64,000 nucleotides of DNA, taken from the NCBI GenBank assembly GCA_000711775.1, contig ARYC01001244.1, positions 1 through 64,000 of the forward strand, in the 5' to 3' direction. The notes under the pieces are model-generated. The model was not told the DNA's origin. It saw only the letters and a program-made list of their open reading frames with translations, and made no database searches. This document shows positions 46,990 to 59,189 of the stretch, in pieces (positions within the stretch are counted from its first letter, which is position 1; each line of letters starts with the position of its first letter). This DNA is from Oxytricha trifallax (lineage: Eukaryota > Ciliophora > Spirotrichea > Sporadotrichida > Oxytrichidae). The position numbers and the translations under genes were made by a program.

Positions 46990-49900
46990 CTTTTTCAAAA
47001 TATACATTAGTAATTAAGATACATTAGTAATTAAGTTATTATTATAATCTTTATAAATGACAGTGAAATACATATTGGATTTTCATTTATTTTTCAGTTA
47101 TCTTATTTTCTCATACTTTTATGAGAGAAAAATAATAAAATTAAAAACAGGGATATAAAAATTGAATCTTGATTTTGAATTCATTCTTTTGAATCTCATT
47201 TAAAATTCTTATATCTATTTAAATGGGAATAGAATACATTTCATAAAGTAGTCAATATTTACCATTAATAAATTATACTATATATAATATTAGTTAAGGG
47301 GGTTGTGTGATTAAATAATTCTATTTAAAATTTCAAAATATTAACAAATTAAATTGATTATCTCTTAATAATTTTACATTTTAACTTATTTGTTATATTT
47401 TTATAACTTGCTTATGTTCTAGGATTACCAATAAAACATAAACTGTGTGTATTTAAATTAATTAAGGAACCAATATCTTTATTTTGTAATTCTGCTGATT
47501 CTATTTAGACTTTTTCGTTTTACAATAGGAGTATTTTTGATTATTAAATTAAAAGTAAAAATTGTATATAATAAAAAATTTATAATAATAATAACAATTA
47601 AATAGAAAGTGATCTCTCTCTATTATAATTTCTAGTTCTAATTATCTATTTTAGGTGAATAATTAAAACAACAGAAAGAATTTTAGGCTTAATAAAGCTA
47701 AATTTATTAAATTCATATTCAAATAAAAGAGTAAAATTATTAGTATAAAGGTGATTGCTTAACTAATTAATATTTATTGATGAATAAAAAAACACATTTA
47801 AATATATTTAAAACATAATCTTTTAGAAAAATTGGGATTATTGAGATTTGAAACCTGATTAAACTAATTAATCTCGCCTGAATTACCATTTGAGCGTTCT
47901 GTAAATATCAAAATTCTGCTCTTTTATTTAAAACTTTACTATTACAAATTCAAAGTTCAGTTAACTAATTAATAATATGATTGTGAAATAGCAAGTTTGT
48001 GCTAGAATTTATAGAAGTAATTTTAAACTTAAGAGAAATCTACTTTATGAAAATTTCAAGAATTTATAAGATTTCAGTTAGTGAAATATTATAATAAACT
48101 CAGATATTCCTATAATTATGAAATATACAATTAAAGTAATAAGAGTCATGCAGAGAGGCTACGATAGAGAATGAACTTGAATTTTTTATTCAACTATGTT
48201 TTTGATTAAATTATATAATATTAATAATATATTTCTTTCAAATTTCATTAGTAAATAATTGAATTTTAACTTAATTTATCACTATCTCTATTAACTAAAA
48301 GTCATTTTTTGTATTATTTTTCTATCATCCTCTATTTTTCATAAAATTATACTCTTGGGGTTTTATAAATATTATTAAAAAAGAGTAAGCTGTTTAAATA
48401 TATTATAAATCTAGATTCATTATGGTCTCTATATTATTCATATTAATTTTTATATAATCTTTCCATTATATACTTTGATAAATTGGAATAGACTTAAAAT
48501 ACTATTATTATTAGTGATAAAATAAATAATAATAATTTTATACAAAATATGAGTGAGTGATTTTTAAAATCCATAAAACTTTATATAAATTTTTGCCATC
48601 ATAAGGCTTTGCAATTTTCAAACTGTGAAAACATCATCAATTTAATTAAGTAATTGCCTCTAAGCTTTTACTTATACTTTTTTAATTTATATTATGAATA
48701 GCCCCTCAGAACTTTCACTAGATCTTTAATTGATAAAGTAAAGGAAGAAGTTTTGAATAATTAATTCTTCGAAAATTTAAAGACATTCACTAAACTTATA
48801 GCCTTCAAAAATTCTACTAATATTTTCTTATATCTTTGAACTATCGTCATACCTTAGGCGACCTTACTCAGGAATAATAAATCCACAAAAAAATTTGAGA
48901 GTTCCATAAAGAATTAGAATATTGTTCCTCATTTTTTTCACTACAATAATTTTTGCCTAAAATATATGTATGACTCAGGATTATTTAGATTTCACCCTAA
49001 AAATCTTGATAGATTTGAATCTAAAAGATATCCTTATGAAACTATCTTATAATTCTGGAATTTTTCTTACCAAGTGCTATAGCTGATGGTCCTTGAATAT
49101 TATAATTGACTTATATTTTCGTGATTATATCTAAATTTAGACAATTTTTAACAAAAGCAGTAATCATCATGAACATTATACTTGCTTATGATTAAGATAA
49201 GTAAATATAAGAATATCTACTTATTTTAAGTTGATGATTCTATATAACATTTTTGTAGAAATTGGTTAATTAACACAGTTAATTTCTTTTATTTGGAAGC
49301 CAAGATTAAGCGCATAAAATTCACCTTTATTTTAATCTTTTACCATAAATAAAAGGCTGGTTATATTAACTCACTCTTCAAATAAAATTCAACTTGATAT
49401 TAAAATTAATAAGGAATTGAGTTATGATAATATTCGTTAATAAGGTTTTGGCCTAATTTTATCTCTCATATAGGAAGTTATTATAATTTGTGAGAAACCA
49501 AAGTTATTCATTTACAATAAACTATGTCCAAATTGTTTCATAATTAAAATGAAGAGAGTTAGCTGGAAATTACTATTTTGTAAAATCAGGTGCATAAAGA
49601 GAGAGTATATAACCTTTTTATACCTATATAAATGTAAGCCATATTAAAGATCCCATCAAAATATTTAGATTTTTTGAGCAGCTTTACTTTATCATTTTGA
49701 TTGAGAGACTAATATCTAAAGTAAAAAGAAAGCTTTTAAATTAATAAAATCATAAAAAAGCTAAATTAAACCAAAAACAAGAGAGCTGGAACTAAAATAT
49801 TCAAATCATGGGATTGATGGTATTAAAGTTGTAGAACATCTTAGTCATTGTATTTAATATCGAAATTACATTTACTATGAGCTTTATTTTTTTAATCAAA

Positions 49901-50540
49901 GATCCTGGTTTTTAAAATTGCCTTTATATTCATTTTTTATAATTCAAAATTAATGTTAAATAAATAATCAGCAAAAACTAAGAATACGATATAATTAATA
50001 TGCTAATTCGAACAGATAAAATTTAGATTCAGGCACTTGCCGAATTGCAGCTTACAACTATGAATTAATATAATAAATAAGTTAAGCTTAAATCATGGCA
50101 TACTTATTTTATTAGAAAGCAGATGCTTCACGCTTTTATCAAATTAATTCAATGTATATCATAATAACCTACAATTTTCAGAATACGGTTTCATATTTTT
50201 AATATATACTGCTTATCTATTTCATTCACTTCATAACACTTGTGATAACTATTCAGTTTAGTCAATTCCGGTCAATTCATATGAGCGAGACAAATGATTT
50301 GCTTATTTATCGTCTTATATCTTTTCTACTTTATTTTAATTGTAAAGATTTACAATGTCAATACTCTGGTCGGATTCCAGAAAATATAAGATTATGCCTT
50401 TCTTATACATTATCCTTTTTAGTTACTGCCGTTGTTGAGACTATCTATGATACTATTTAAATCATTTTAAACCTATTTGTCATTGTTATATTGAGTTTAT
50501 TTTTACATTTATCTATTGATATTATTTTATTATTATAAGC
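46990..50540. other. long AT-rich stretch, no gene seen
   Basis: No GC-rich island, element end or recognisable protein motif was found. The frame at 50242-50460 (MITIQFSQFRSIHMSETN) is AT-driven and has no family features. Confidence 0.4.
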
Positions 50541-50559
50541 AACCTCGAAAACCTCGAAA

Positions 50560-50817
50560 GTATATACAATTCTTTAGTTTTGAATTAAATCCAATATTTC
50601 TAGATGCCTAGTTTTATTTTATATATTCTTTGAACTTCTATTACTATCTAGTTGTTCTTTCTCAAATCGTTATGTGATATCGCTATCATCTGACATAGAC
50701 ATTTGATTCAGGATTTTTGCTCTTCTTCCTAGATTTATGCTAATTTTTTGATAAAATGATGTCATTGAGGCATCATTTCTATTTATTTGATGCAGTATTC
50801 TTAGCTGCATCTGCCAT
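50560..50817 (-). pseudogene. coding-like fragment with start codon, unrecognised
   Basis: The fragment starts MADAAKNTASNKQK, then TGA, then a basic stretch (HKSRKKSKNPES); a second frame reads MSMSDDSDITQRFEKEQLDS. The N-terminus looks like a soluble, possibly nuclear protein. One TGA and one frame change are present within 260 bp. No family was recognised. Confidence 0.25.
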
Positions 50818-50829
50818 CTTGCCAGGTAT

Positions 50830-53800
50830 TTTTTAGAGCACTGTCTTCGGTTATTAATTGGCTGGTTAAGTTACTCACCAAGGAATTTAAACTATAATAA
50901 AAGAGCTATTAAAGAGAAACACTCTTATTCTCATTACTTCAAAGTGTATTTCACTATGACAGAGGAAATTAACAGAGCTATTAAAAACTCAACTACTATT
51001 TTATTATAATATCTATCTTTTCAAAAATTTATAATTTTATATAAATATTTTAGTAAGTTTAAAGATATTAAAATTAAGAACAAGTTCTATTATTCTTGCT
51101 ATTAGAATACTTTGGATAAATGAGTCTAAAATTAAACCTATTAAATTCTCTAATGAAAAATAATGAAATTATTAATACGGGCATTGGAAATAATCAGTCA
51201 TTAACCAACATCAATAACTAATTTTTATCCCTTTTATGAGATTTGCTTGTTTCACTACATTCATCATCATATTTTATTATTATCAAGTTTTATCTTAGCT
51301 TTGATTGTTTAAGTTCTTCATTTATTTAAATTTCAGGGTTGATTCTTTAAACAGGCTTGATTCATAGTATATTTACTTTAATTATTTAGAAGTTATTAGG
51401 TTTCTTTAGATAATCATTTAAGATTAATTTGTCCTTTAACTTGCTAATTAATGCTTTATTTTTCTGTTATTAATTAATTCTTTTATCCAACATGATTTTA
51501 TAATTGCTTGCTTGACTTGGGATAAGATTGCTAGATTTCATTCTATATTTCATTTCTGCAGATAATGCTATATTACATTAAGGAGCTGATAGTATGGTTT
51601 CTTTATTCATTTCATTAAAAATATAAGATATTAACCACATTCAAAAATATTATAATATTAGACTTATTTATAATTTTAATTAATTATTTTTTAATTAAAT
51701 CATTAATCATTCTTTTCTTAATAAATTTCTTATTTTATTAATATTTTGTGGTAATGAATATAGTATATATTCCACATCTTATACAGATATAGAATATTAT
51801 GGTTTGCTCATTTCTTTCAAACTTTGAATTGCCACAGAAGTAGAGCTATAAAGTTTATATCGTCTTATTTCAAGAATTTAATAGTTTAGTAGCACAATGT
51901 TTATTGCTTTTTAATTCATAAATCACTAGCAATTATTACTTTAACATTGTAGATGCTCGCCTTAGGTTAATGCTAAATAGATTATTTGAGTTAATTTAGT
52001 TAGCTTTGTATCTACCAGCGAATCTCATCAGATTTATCTGTTTTACTTACTACAATTTTATAAGGATAAAATAATAATATAGAACTACGAAGCTTTATCC
52101 ATTCTTTTGGTTTTATATTAAGCAGACCAATTATGCATAATTTTTACAATTGATATCCTAACTTTTGTATGTCTCCCTTTTAAACTACCTTTCTCAGCTC
52201 AGCTTATTTTTTCCTTTCGGAAATTATACAAATAAGGTCTTATATAATATCTTCTTCCTATTATATCTTTTTTTATGACAATTTTCTAGAAGTTTCGTAA
52301 TTTAAATTAATATAAATTTTTAAAATTCGCAATACCTCTTCTTTATACAAATATATTTTTTTATAAAACTTTTGAAAATGATTTAATATAGCATACATTG
52401 AACCCATTAAAAATTTAATAACCAAAACAGGTGAAACTTTCTGATTCATTCATTTGAATATAAGATGCTTACTGTACTAATCATTGGTACAAACAGGATA
52501 TAATACTAATTTACAAATTTAATCCTTTAAAAAATTATATATTTTATTTTATTCTATTCATTTACTAGGCTGCTATTGCTGGCATTTGAGTTTTTTAAAA
52601 AATGTTATTTGCATTTGGAGTAACATACTAAACTACCCCAAATTTTAAAGATGATGATGATGATTAATGATTTAAAATCAAATAAAATTAACATATCACT
52701 GTTTAATACTAAAATCAAACTATCAATTTTAGTCGTGACGTAGACGTATCTGAGTGAGTTGACGTGGCAAATTCCGTGACGTGGCAGTCATGAAGTAGAA
52801 AACTCCGAAAAAACCATTCTCGCTATTACCTAGTCTTCTCCCAAAATCAAAAATTTTAAAATTAAAATAAGAAAGGTCAAATATTTTGAATATTTAAAAA
52901 AAATACTCTTTTCAAGACAGATACAGTTTTAGAGTGTTTTTTAGTCTTTATCGATGAAATATCTTGATAGTAAAATTAATTTAGAAATTGATTAATAACT
53001 AAAAAAGTATTAATAATATAACAGGAAATATGTCTATCCAATAAGCTGCATTGCAAAACCACTCTCCTTAATACACATTACTTTAAAATTTATGATAATT
53101 TAACCCATTTACTCCTGTTTACTTTTTTAAGTCTCTGTTTTGCTCTAAAAAAACTCATCCCAAGCAGGGCTCTTGTAAAAATTAAAGTATAATCATATAT
53201 TCTTATTAAATTATATTATAGAATGATCAATATCTCAATCAATAATGTTTCCATTTATTTTCTATTTTTATAGAGGTTATATATTAATTTATTATTTTAA
53301 TTAAATAGAGATATAACTTAACAAGTTTGATTAAATAATCTAAATCTTATTTAATGTGCAAATAATGATCTTGGAAGATTCTAATAATTAATAGTATACA
53401 TATAATCAAATTTTCACAGCTAAGGTAAAATGCATATTATCTATCAATAGTAAGTAATGCAGGCAGTAGATATAAGATAAAGCAATAACTTTTTTTATAC
53501 AGGAGGGGTTTGTTGCGATTCAATATTAAAAATAGACTCGATTGTCAAATGGTATGCTTGGTCATATCAGAGATTGACTAAAACAGAGAAGAAGCTATTC
53601 AAGATAAATTTAAAAGTTCCATTTATCTAGATAATTATGACAAGAACACATTATATTTTTATATCTTGAGGTAAATTCATTATCAAATAAATAGATCTAA
53701 GACTTATTGATGTGATAAAACCTTTTTTGAAAAAGTAAAATATATCTAGAGACTTAATAATTTTGTTGAAAGTGTTAAACAAAGGGACTAGTCTATGAGC

Positions 53801-53990
53801 TCTTTTTATGATTTTAAAAACTTATTCTGGTATAAGTTCTGCTTGTAGATTACTTAAGTCTTGATAATATGTTTGCTCTTAATTAAAATTTTGTTAAATT
53901 AGCTTAATCCTTACAGTAAATGAAATATATCAAACATATTTAATGTTTCAATAATATTAAATCTTACTATTATTGTGGGAAAATCGTAGA
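50830..53990. other. long AT-rich stretch; TGACGT cluster at 52736-52782
   Basis: No gene was seen. The only feature is a 47-bp patch with three copies of TGACGT (52736, 52760, 52777), two of them inside TGACGTGGCA. Confidence 0.4.
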
Positions 53991-54011
53991 ACTTATAAAG
54001 TTAAATTAATA

Positions 54012-55025
54012 TTGCTAAAATAGATAAAAATAGGAAATTTAAGAAATAAAGTTTAATCAATTATATATTAGTAATACTAACTGCCACTAAATACAAGAGG
54101 CATTAATCATATTTTGATTTAAATTTAAAGTAATTAATTAAAGAAATATATATATATATAATTAGTGGTCTAGTGGTCTGGCTATAGTTTTTAGTGGTCT
54201 ATCGGTAAGTATATTAATTAGTCATAATAACTTAATTGCATGTGTAGACTACTTATTACTGCACAGTATCACTAGTCATTTCTCCGGCTGTGCTCTGACC
54301 ACTGTCTGACTCCCTCATTAGTCCCCCTTCTTCTCTTTCTGATCGGAGTGAAATCTTGCGTTCAGGAAGCGGGCTACCATCGGTGCGGTCAAAGGGAATG
54401 CCTCCTCCCCGCTTTGTGTGGGTATTTCTGATTCACATAGTAGGCACCGGGACTTAAATGCATTAGCATCCTCGGGGTCCATCTTGCCAAAGGGAAGAGT
54501 GTTAGATGTGATTACTACGAAACATCCCGTGTACTTATAGTCGACGCCGCCGTACTTCTACTCTATGGCCATCCCTTCACCCTCCATCAACCGCTTCATC
54601 CCTGCTATCCCAGATGATCCAAATGCTTTCGTAACATTGATCTCGTTTGCGATGAGAATCTGTGGCTCTCCGGCCTTGCCCTGCTTCATGGGGACGTGAA
54701 AAAGCGAATTCGACTGCACGTATTGTTCACACACGAATATCTGAGTTGGTGGTCTCCGGCATGTTGTCTCCATTATCTTTTTAAAATGCAATTAAGTTAT
54801 TAACACTAATTAATATACTTACCGGTAGACCACTAAAAACTATGGCCAGACCACTAGACCACTAGACCACTAATATATATATATTTAATTAAGATTTTAT
54901 TAATTACTTTAAATTTAAATCAAAATATGATTAATGCCTCTTGTATTTAGTGGCAGTTAGTATTACTAATATATAATTGATTAAACTTTATTTCTTAAAT
55001 TTCCTATTTTTATCTATTTTAGCAA
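54012..55025 (-). mobile_element. TIR-bounded element carrying a viral-type SF3 helicase gene
   Basis: The element is 1014 bp, flanked by TA on both sides (54010-54011; 55026-55027). The terminal inverted repeats are long, 54012-54241 and 54786-55025, begin TTGCTAAAATAGATAAAAAT, and are almost identical, so insertion is recent. Inside each arm AGTGGTCT boxes are repeated two to four times. The ~540-bp core is GC-rich, unlike everything else in the window, and holds one minus-strand gene. It looks like a MITE-type shell that has picked up part of a Rep/NS1-like gene. As an autonomous replicon or virus it is incomplete. Confidence 0.85.
54315..54773 (-). CDS. C-terminal half of an SF3 (Rep/NS1-type) helicase
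   Basis: The frame has 152 residues from METTCRRPPTQIF to TAA-TGA, with one TAG read as Gln; a TTG 18 bp upstream could also begin it. QILIANEIN (residues 38-46) fits Walker B, LMEGEGMAIEQKYGG the B' region, and CFVVITSNTLPFG (84-96) motif C with its sensor Asn, in the order and spacing of superfamily 3 helicases of CRESS-DNA viruses and parvoviruses. The P-loop half and the HUH endonuclease domain are absent. GC content and codon use differ sharply from the host, pointing to horizontal origin. Which viral group it came from cannot be told by eye. Confidence 0.65.
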
Positions 55026-55368
55026 TAATACACACAAACAATTACTTCACAGGCAATTATATATATTAATTAATAGTTAAATTATATCGAGCTAATTTTA
55101 TAGAAAATTAATTAATTGAGCTTAACTGTGAGCAATAAGATTATGTCACCTCATAATATCTAATTTATTTATCTTTTGTTAAATGCTTATAAATTCATTA
55201 AAATTGTGACTTCCAATTAAAGTCAAATAAGCTCTATGACATTAAATAAAGCTCAGCTACTTTTTGGATTGTCTATCAAATTAACCCAATATTTTCCAAA
55301 CTATAACTGCTAATTAATATATACATTATATCGTTAAATTACTTATTGTTAACACTATCTTTAAAATA

Positions 55369-55784
55369 TTGTAGAAATACATTTGAATTTGGAAAATTAA
55401 TTTAAATTAAATAAATAATTAATTAAATTATTGGCAGTTAAAGTTGGCCAATTTAAACGATCTTGGGCTCATTCGATAGAGAATTCAAAATTAGCTGGAC
55501 TTTATTATTGGCGGTACTATTTTATCGCATCTCTGGAGCGAGATAACTTCACTTTAATTAAACACCTCTAAATTCAATTAAATTATACCCTCACATTAAA
55601 GTCAAGTTATCTCGCTCCAGGGATGCGATAAAATAGTACCGCCAATAATAAAGTCCAGCTAATTTTGAATTCTCTATCGAATGAGTCCAAGATCGTTTAA
55701 ATTGGCCAACTTTAACTTCCAATAATTTAATTAATTATTTATTTAATTTAAATTAATTTTGCAAATTCAAATGTATTTCTACAA
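55369..55784. mobile_element. foldback MITE family 1, copy 3
   Basis: A 416-bp palindrome with TA at 55367-55368 and 55785-55786. The ends are TTGTAGAAATACATTTGAAT, and the arms contain GGCAGTTAAAGTTGGCCAAT and GCGAGATAACTTCACTTTAA. It is very close to the copies at 13511 and 32966. It lies 344 bp right of the SF3-helicase element. Confidence 0.92.
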
Positions 55785-56564
55785 TATTACAATCAGTTAA
55801 ATTAAACTATCACATTCTAAACCAAAATAAATATTTAATCAGGACCACTATTTGATGAAATAAATGGAAGATCATTATTAAAACTAAGCTGATGAATATT
55901 TTTATAATTAAAATAAAAGTAAATACAAATTTTAGATTTAGATCATCAATTTACAACCTATAGAAAAATCTAAGTCATTTAAGATTCTAGCTCAACGAAG
56001 ATAATATTATATACAATTTAAAATAGGTATTATAGGAATTTAACAGTTTTATAGAGTTAAATTATATCTTTCTGATTTAAAATTTTCTTCATATAAAAAA
56101 TTAAAAATTCTATTATAGATTAAATTGGCTAATATTCAATATCATTAGACTGAAATTTAATATACGCGCTGTGATTGACTTAATAACTATTAATTGATTT
56201 AATGGCTTAGATAATTTGCCTAACTTTATGTATTTTAAATTACAATATTTTAACTTTGTTTTATCCTATAATCTTAATTCTTTTATAACTAAATAACAAT
56301 TAATCTGATAAAGTTCTTTTAAATTGTTTTACTTATCAATTTCACTAATTAATTTATCAGTTTATTTAATTTAAATTAAATAAACTGATTATATTTAATA
56401 GTTATTTTTAACAATTTATGAAGAAGAATACAAAGAATTTTATATTTAAAGCAATAGAAAAGAATAATAACAGATGAAATCACAGCGAGTTTGTAAATCA
56501 TTTAATATTACAAAAAATTATGAGACTTATTACTATAAATATTCCACATAACATCTCAAAGTCA

Positions 56565-56925
56565 TCATTTGAAGAATCTGTGATGCATTAAATTGAAAGA
56601 ATGAAATATATTTGTAAACGACTTATAAGTTAAGCGACCTCCCTTATTGAGGTGTCTATATCTTAATGCTTCAAGTTTATATGCTATTTCCTCATAAAAA
56701 TCTTTTATCTCGTTGTCCATACTTTCTTTAGTCTGAGCTTCTGAGTGGCCTTCTCCAAATTTCAAATCTATCCTTACCAATAGCGATCTTATAATTCTAT
56801 AAGGAGCTCACTAGTAATGGTGTGTTTATGCTATGAGTATATTCAGGTTCATTGATCCTTGCTATTCAATGGGGTGATTCCTCTAATTCATAAGCGCACT
56901 TGCCTTATACTTTTTCTATATTCAT
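56565..56925 (-). pseudogene. coding-like gene start next to TBE copy D, unrecognised
   Basis: The start codon at 56925, 10 bp from the TBE copy D tip, gives MNIEKVQGKCAYELEESPH, then TGA, then IARINEPEYTHSINTPLLVS and KIAIGKDRFEIW. A second frame continues EIKDFYEEIAYKLEALRYRH and ends at TGA (56565). One frame change and one TGA are present. The proximity suggests TBE inserted in the promoter or an upstream IES. Between 55790 and 56560 I see only AT-rich DNA. Confidence 0.35.
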
Positions 56926-57074
56926 TTTTCTCATTCAAAACCCAAAAAGCCCTTAATGAGGTTTATAAGTGCTTCGATTAGTAGGATAAAGTTGGGGTTT
57001 TATTAGGGTTAGTAGAGAAAAGGCATGTTTTGCGAGTGATTAATATGTATTTAATGAATATAAGTTTAATTTAA

Positions 57075-58438
57075 TCAAACGAATTTTATCTGCTTGTCTT
57101 TGTATTGTATCTCTTGAATCTAGCCTTCTTTAGTGGTTCAAGCATATCGTCAAAGATTGTCTTGGATATGCTGGGGCTCTTACTATTATCTTCTCTACAA
57201 TCTTCTTTATTTCTTAGCATACATCATCTTGCTTTATGTGCTTCTCGGCTAGATTTATAGATTGTTTTTCATATTTTGTACCAAAGGAAGACATACTTTC
57301 CATATCGCTTTCTAATATTATTGCAGCTACTGCCCAAGCATCCCACTAAATAGAGCTATTTGTCCATTTTCTCTGATTGGGAAGTAACCTGGAGTACCAA
57401 GAACCTTTGCTAGGGTTACAATCTCTTATCTTAAGGCTCTATTAAAATTAATTACGACTACTTCTAAAGGGCAAAGGTTTAGCATAACATTTTCAGGCTT
57501 CAAATCTCTATGAACGTATCCAAGCTCGTGAAGTTCCTAAACACCCTTTATCATATTAGATAGAATATCATTCAAGTCATCTGGGTATCTGTTTTAATAT
57601 AGATAATCTCGGAGAGTCATTTCAAACTTTTTTAGCCTTAGTGCGATGAAACCAAACCCTAAAATAACACCATCTAGCTTGAGCAAGTTCTTGCAATCTT
57701 TTTCTAAGCCTCTCTAAGTACAATATATTCGTTAGCAAACTCATTTTAATACTGCTCGTTTTTAAGGAGATAGCTGAAAGGATATACCTTGTAGGCATAG
57801 TCATCAACCACTATGAGTTTTGCTTTAGCAGGTACGTTTATATGTAAGTAGTTTTCAATACAACTGCTAAGGTCTACTGCATTTAGTGCAGGAATATACA
57901 TGTTCTTTTTAAGTCTCAAGAGTATTAGATTTTCTTTTAGCGGGCACTAATTTTTGAGTCTCTTTATCTTAAATTAAGAACTCACTTAGGTCATGCTTCT
58001 GCATATGCTTCTTAACTTTAGCTGAATGAGTAAAAGACTTCTCACAAGTCGTGCACTAGTACCTGCCATCAACCTTATCATGCTTAAAATACACCTTAGC
58101 CTTACCAGAGTGAACCTCTTTCATATGTCTCTTCAAACTGGAATCGGTCGAGAAGATATTTTAGCAGTCTTAGCTTTCAAAAGTTTTTATCTTTTCAATC
58201 TATAGAGGTTCCTTGACTTCCTCAGCAGCTTCTATAAATGTTTAGACTCCAACACCTGCTGACTTTTTCTTGTTTTATTTTTATATGAAGAAAACGAAAA
58301 CGCTTCCTTCAAATACAAGGGCTTTAAGATCTGTTTCCTTCTCAATTTATATAAATTCTTGTTTCTTATTTGAACCAAAGTTGAGCTATGATTAACCAGC
58401 TCCTAAACCAACGGCTTACGATTTAACTCAGCCGCCAT
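57075..58438 (-). pseudogene. TBE 57-kDa zinc-finger/kinase gene (copy D)
   Basis: The gene starts MAAELNRKPLVQELVNHS. C2H2 fingers follow in the part around 58000-58170 (HMKEVHSGKAKVYFKHDK lies between them). The kinase keeps ELHELGYVHRDLKPENVMLN, NFNRALR and TPGYFPI, and ends DKQIKFV-TGA. It diverges from copies B and C throughout but keeps the architecture. Several frame changes break it. Confidence 0.85.
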
Positions 58439-58614
58439 GTTTAAATTCAAATTTAAATTTCTATTATAAAGCTACTATAAGCATACTTACAAGAGCCACT
58501 CTTCAAAGGAGCAACGTATGTGAAAACCATGGTTTGATTTCAGGTGTAAGCAACCATACTCCTCTTTAATTTATAACTATAAATTTTCTAATTTTACCCT
58601 TAATAATTTTGATT

Positions 58615-58813
58615 TTGGTACCAACTCAGATAAAGTACAGGTTAGTACTGGTATCAATTAAGTTTTGAACCAGATTGGAACTTTTCCATTAAAACCTAAC
58701 TGGATTAAAACTAGGTACTAATTAAGTTTTGGTACTATTAAATTGGTACCAATTAATATTAAACGAATTTAGTACCAGTAATAATTAAATTTAAACTATT
58801 TTAGTACTAAATT
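58615..58813. promoter_or_regulatory. GGTACC/AGTACT repeat cluster in the divergent promoter, TBE D
   Basis: About eight boxes of GGTACC-like or AGTACT-like sequence, often followed by AATTAAGTTTTG, fill the space between the two divergent genes. The position equals the GGAGGTCCTCC cluster of copies B and C and the TCTCGCGAGA hairpin of the TBE-like element, but the box sequence is different. Confidence 0.6.
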
Positions 58814-58814
58814 G

Positions 58815-59183
58815 AAGAAGCTCACAAGAAACGCTACTCTATTTCTCCAGAAGATTAAAAGAGCAAGGCATACTCATAAGCATGATCTGGCTTGCGGAGC
58901 TTAAAAAGCATCCTTATCTCTCAAGTAAGCTTTTATATATAACTTTGTAAGGAAACCTGGAACGTGTTTATTCATAATGAAAGAGAATGCAAAAGTTCAG
59001 TGAGAGAAAATCTCAAACCATTCATTAAGTTAACAAGGGACTTTATAAAGAGGTTTAAAACCTGATTAAATGAATATAGATGCTGGTGCTGGTTCAAAGA
59101 GAAGAAACATGGGTCCAAATTAAGCACCAGAGTAAGAAAAGAAAGAGAAGCCGAATCCTTTTAAAAGTTCGTTTGATATGTGA
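58815..59183 (+). pseudogene. TBE 22-kDa gene, C-terminal remnant (copy D)
   Basis: Only the tail remains: EEAHKKRYSISPED-like text leads to MNIDAGAGSKRRNMGPNQAP and KPNPFKSSFDM, ending in TGA at 59181. The part with the VPHYPE/IPNYPE and KLPE motifs is gone. Its stop is 6 bp from the converging transposase stop, as in copy B. Confidence 0.85.
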
Positions 59184-59189
59184 AATAAT

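Noticed and set aside
53500-53660. Possible coding frame near 53500
   Set aside because: No consistent frame, motif or GC shift could be supported.
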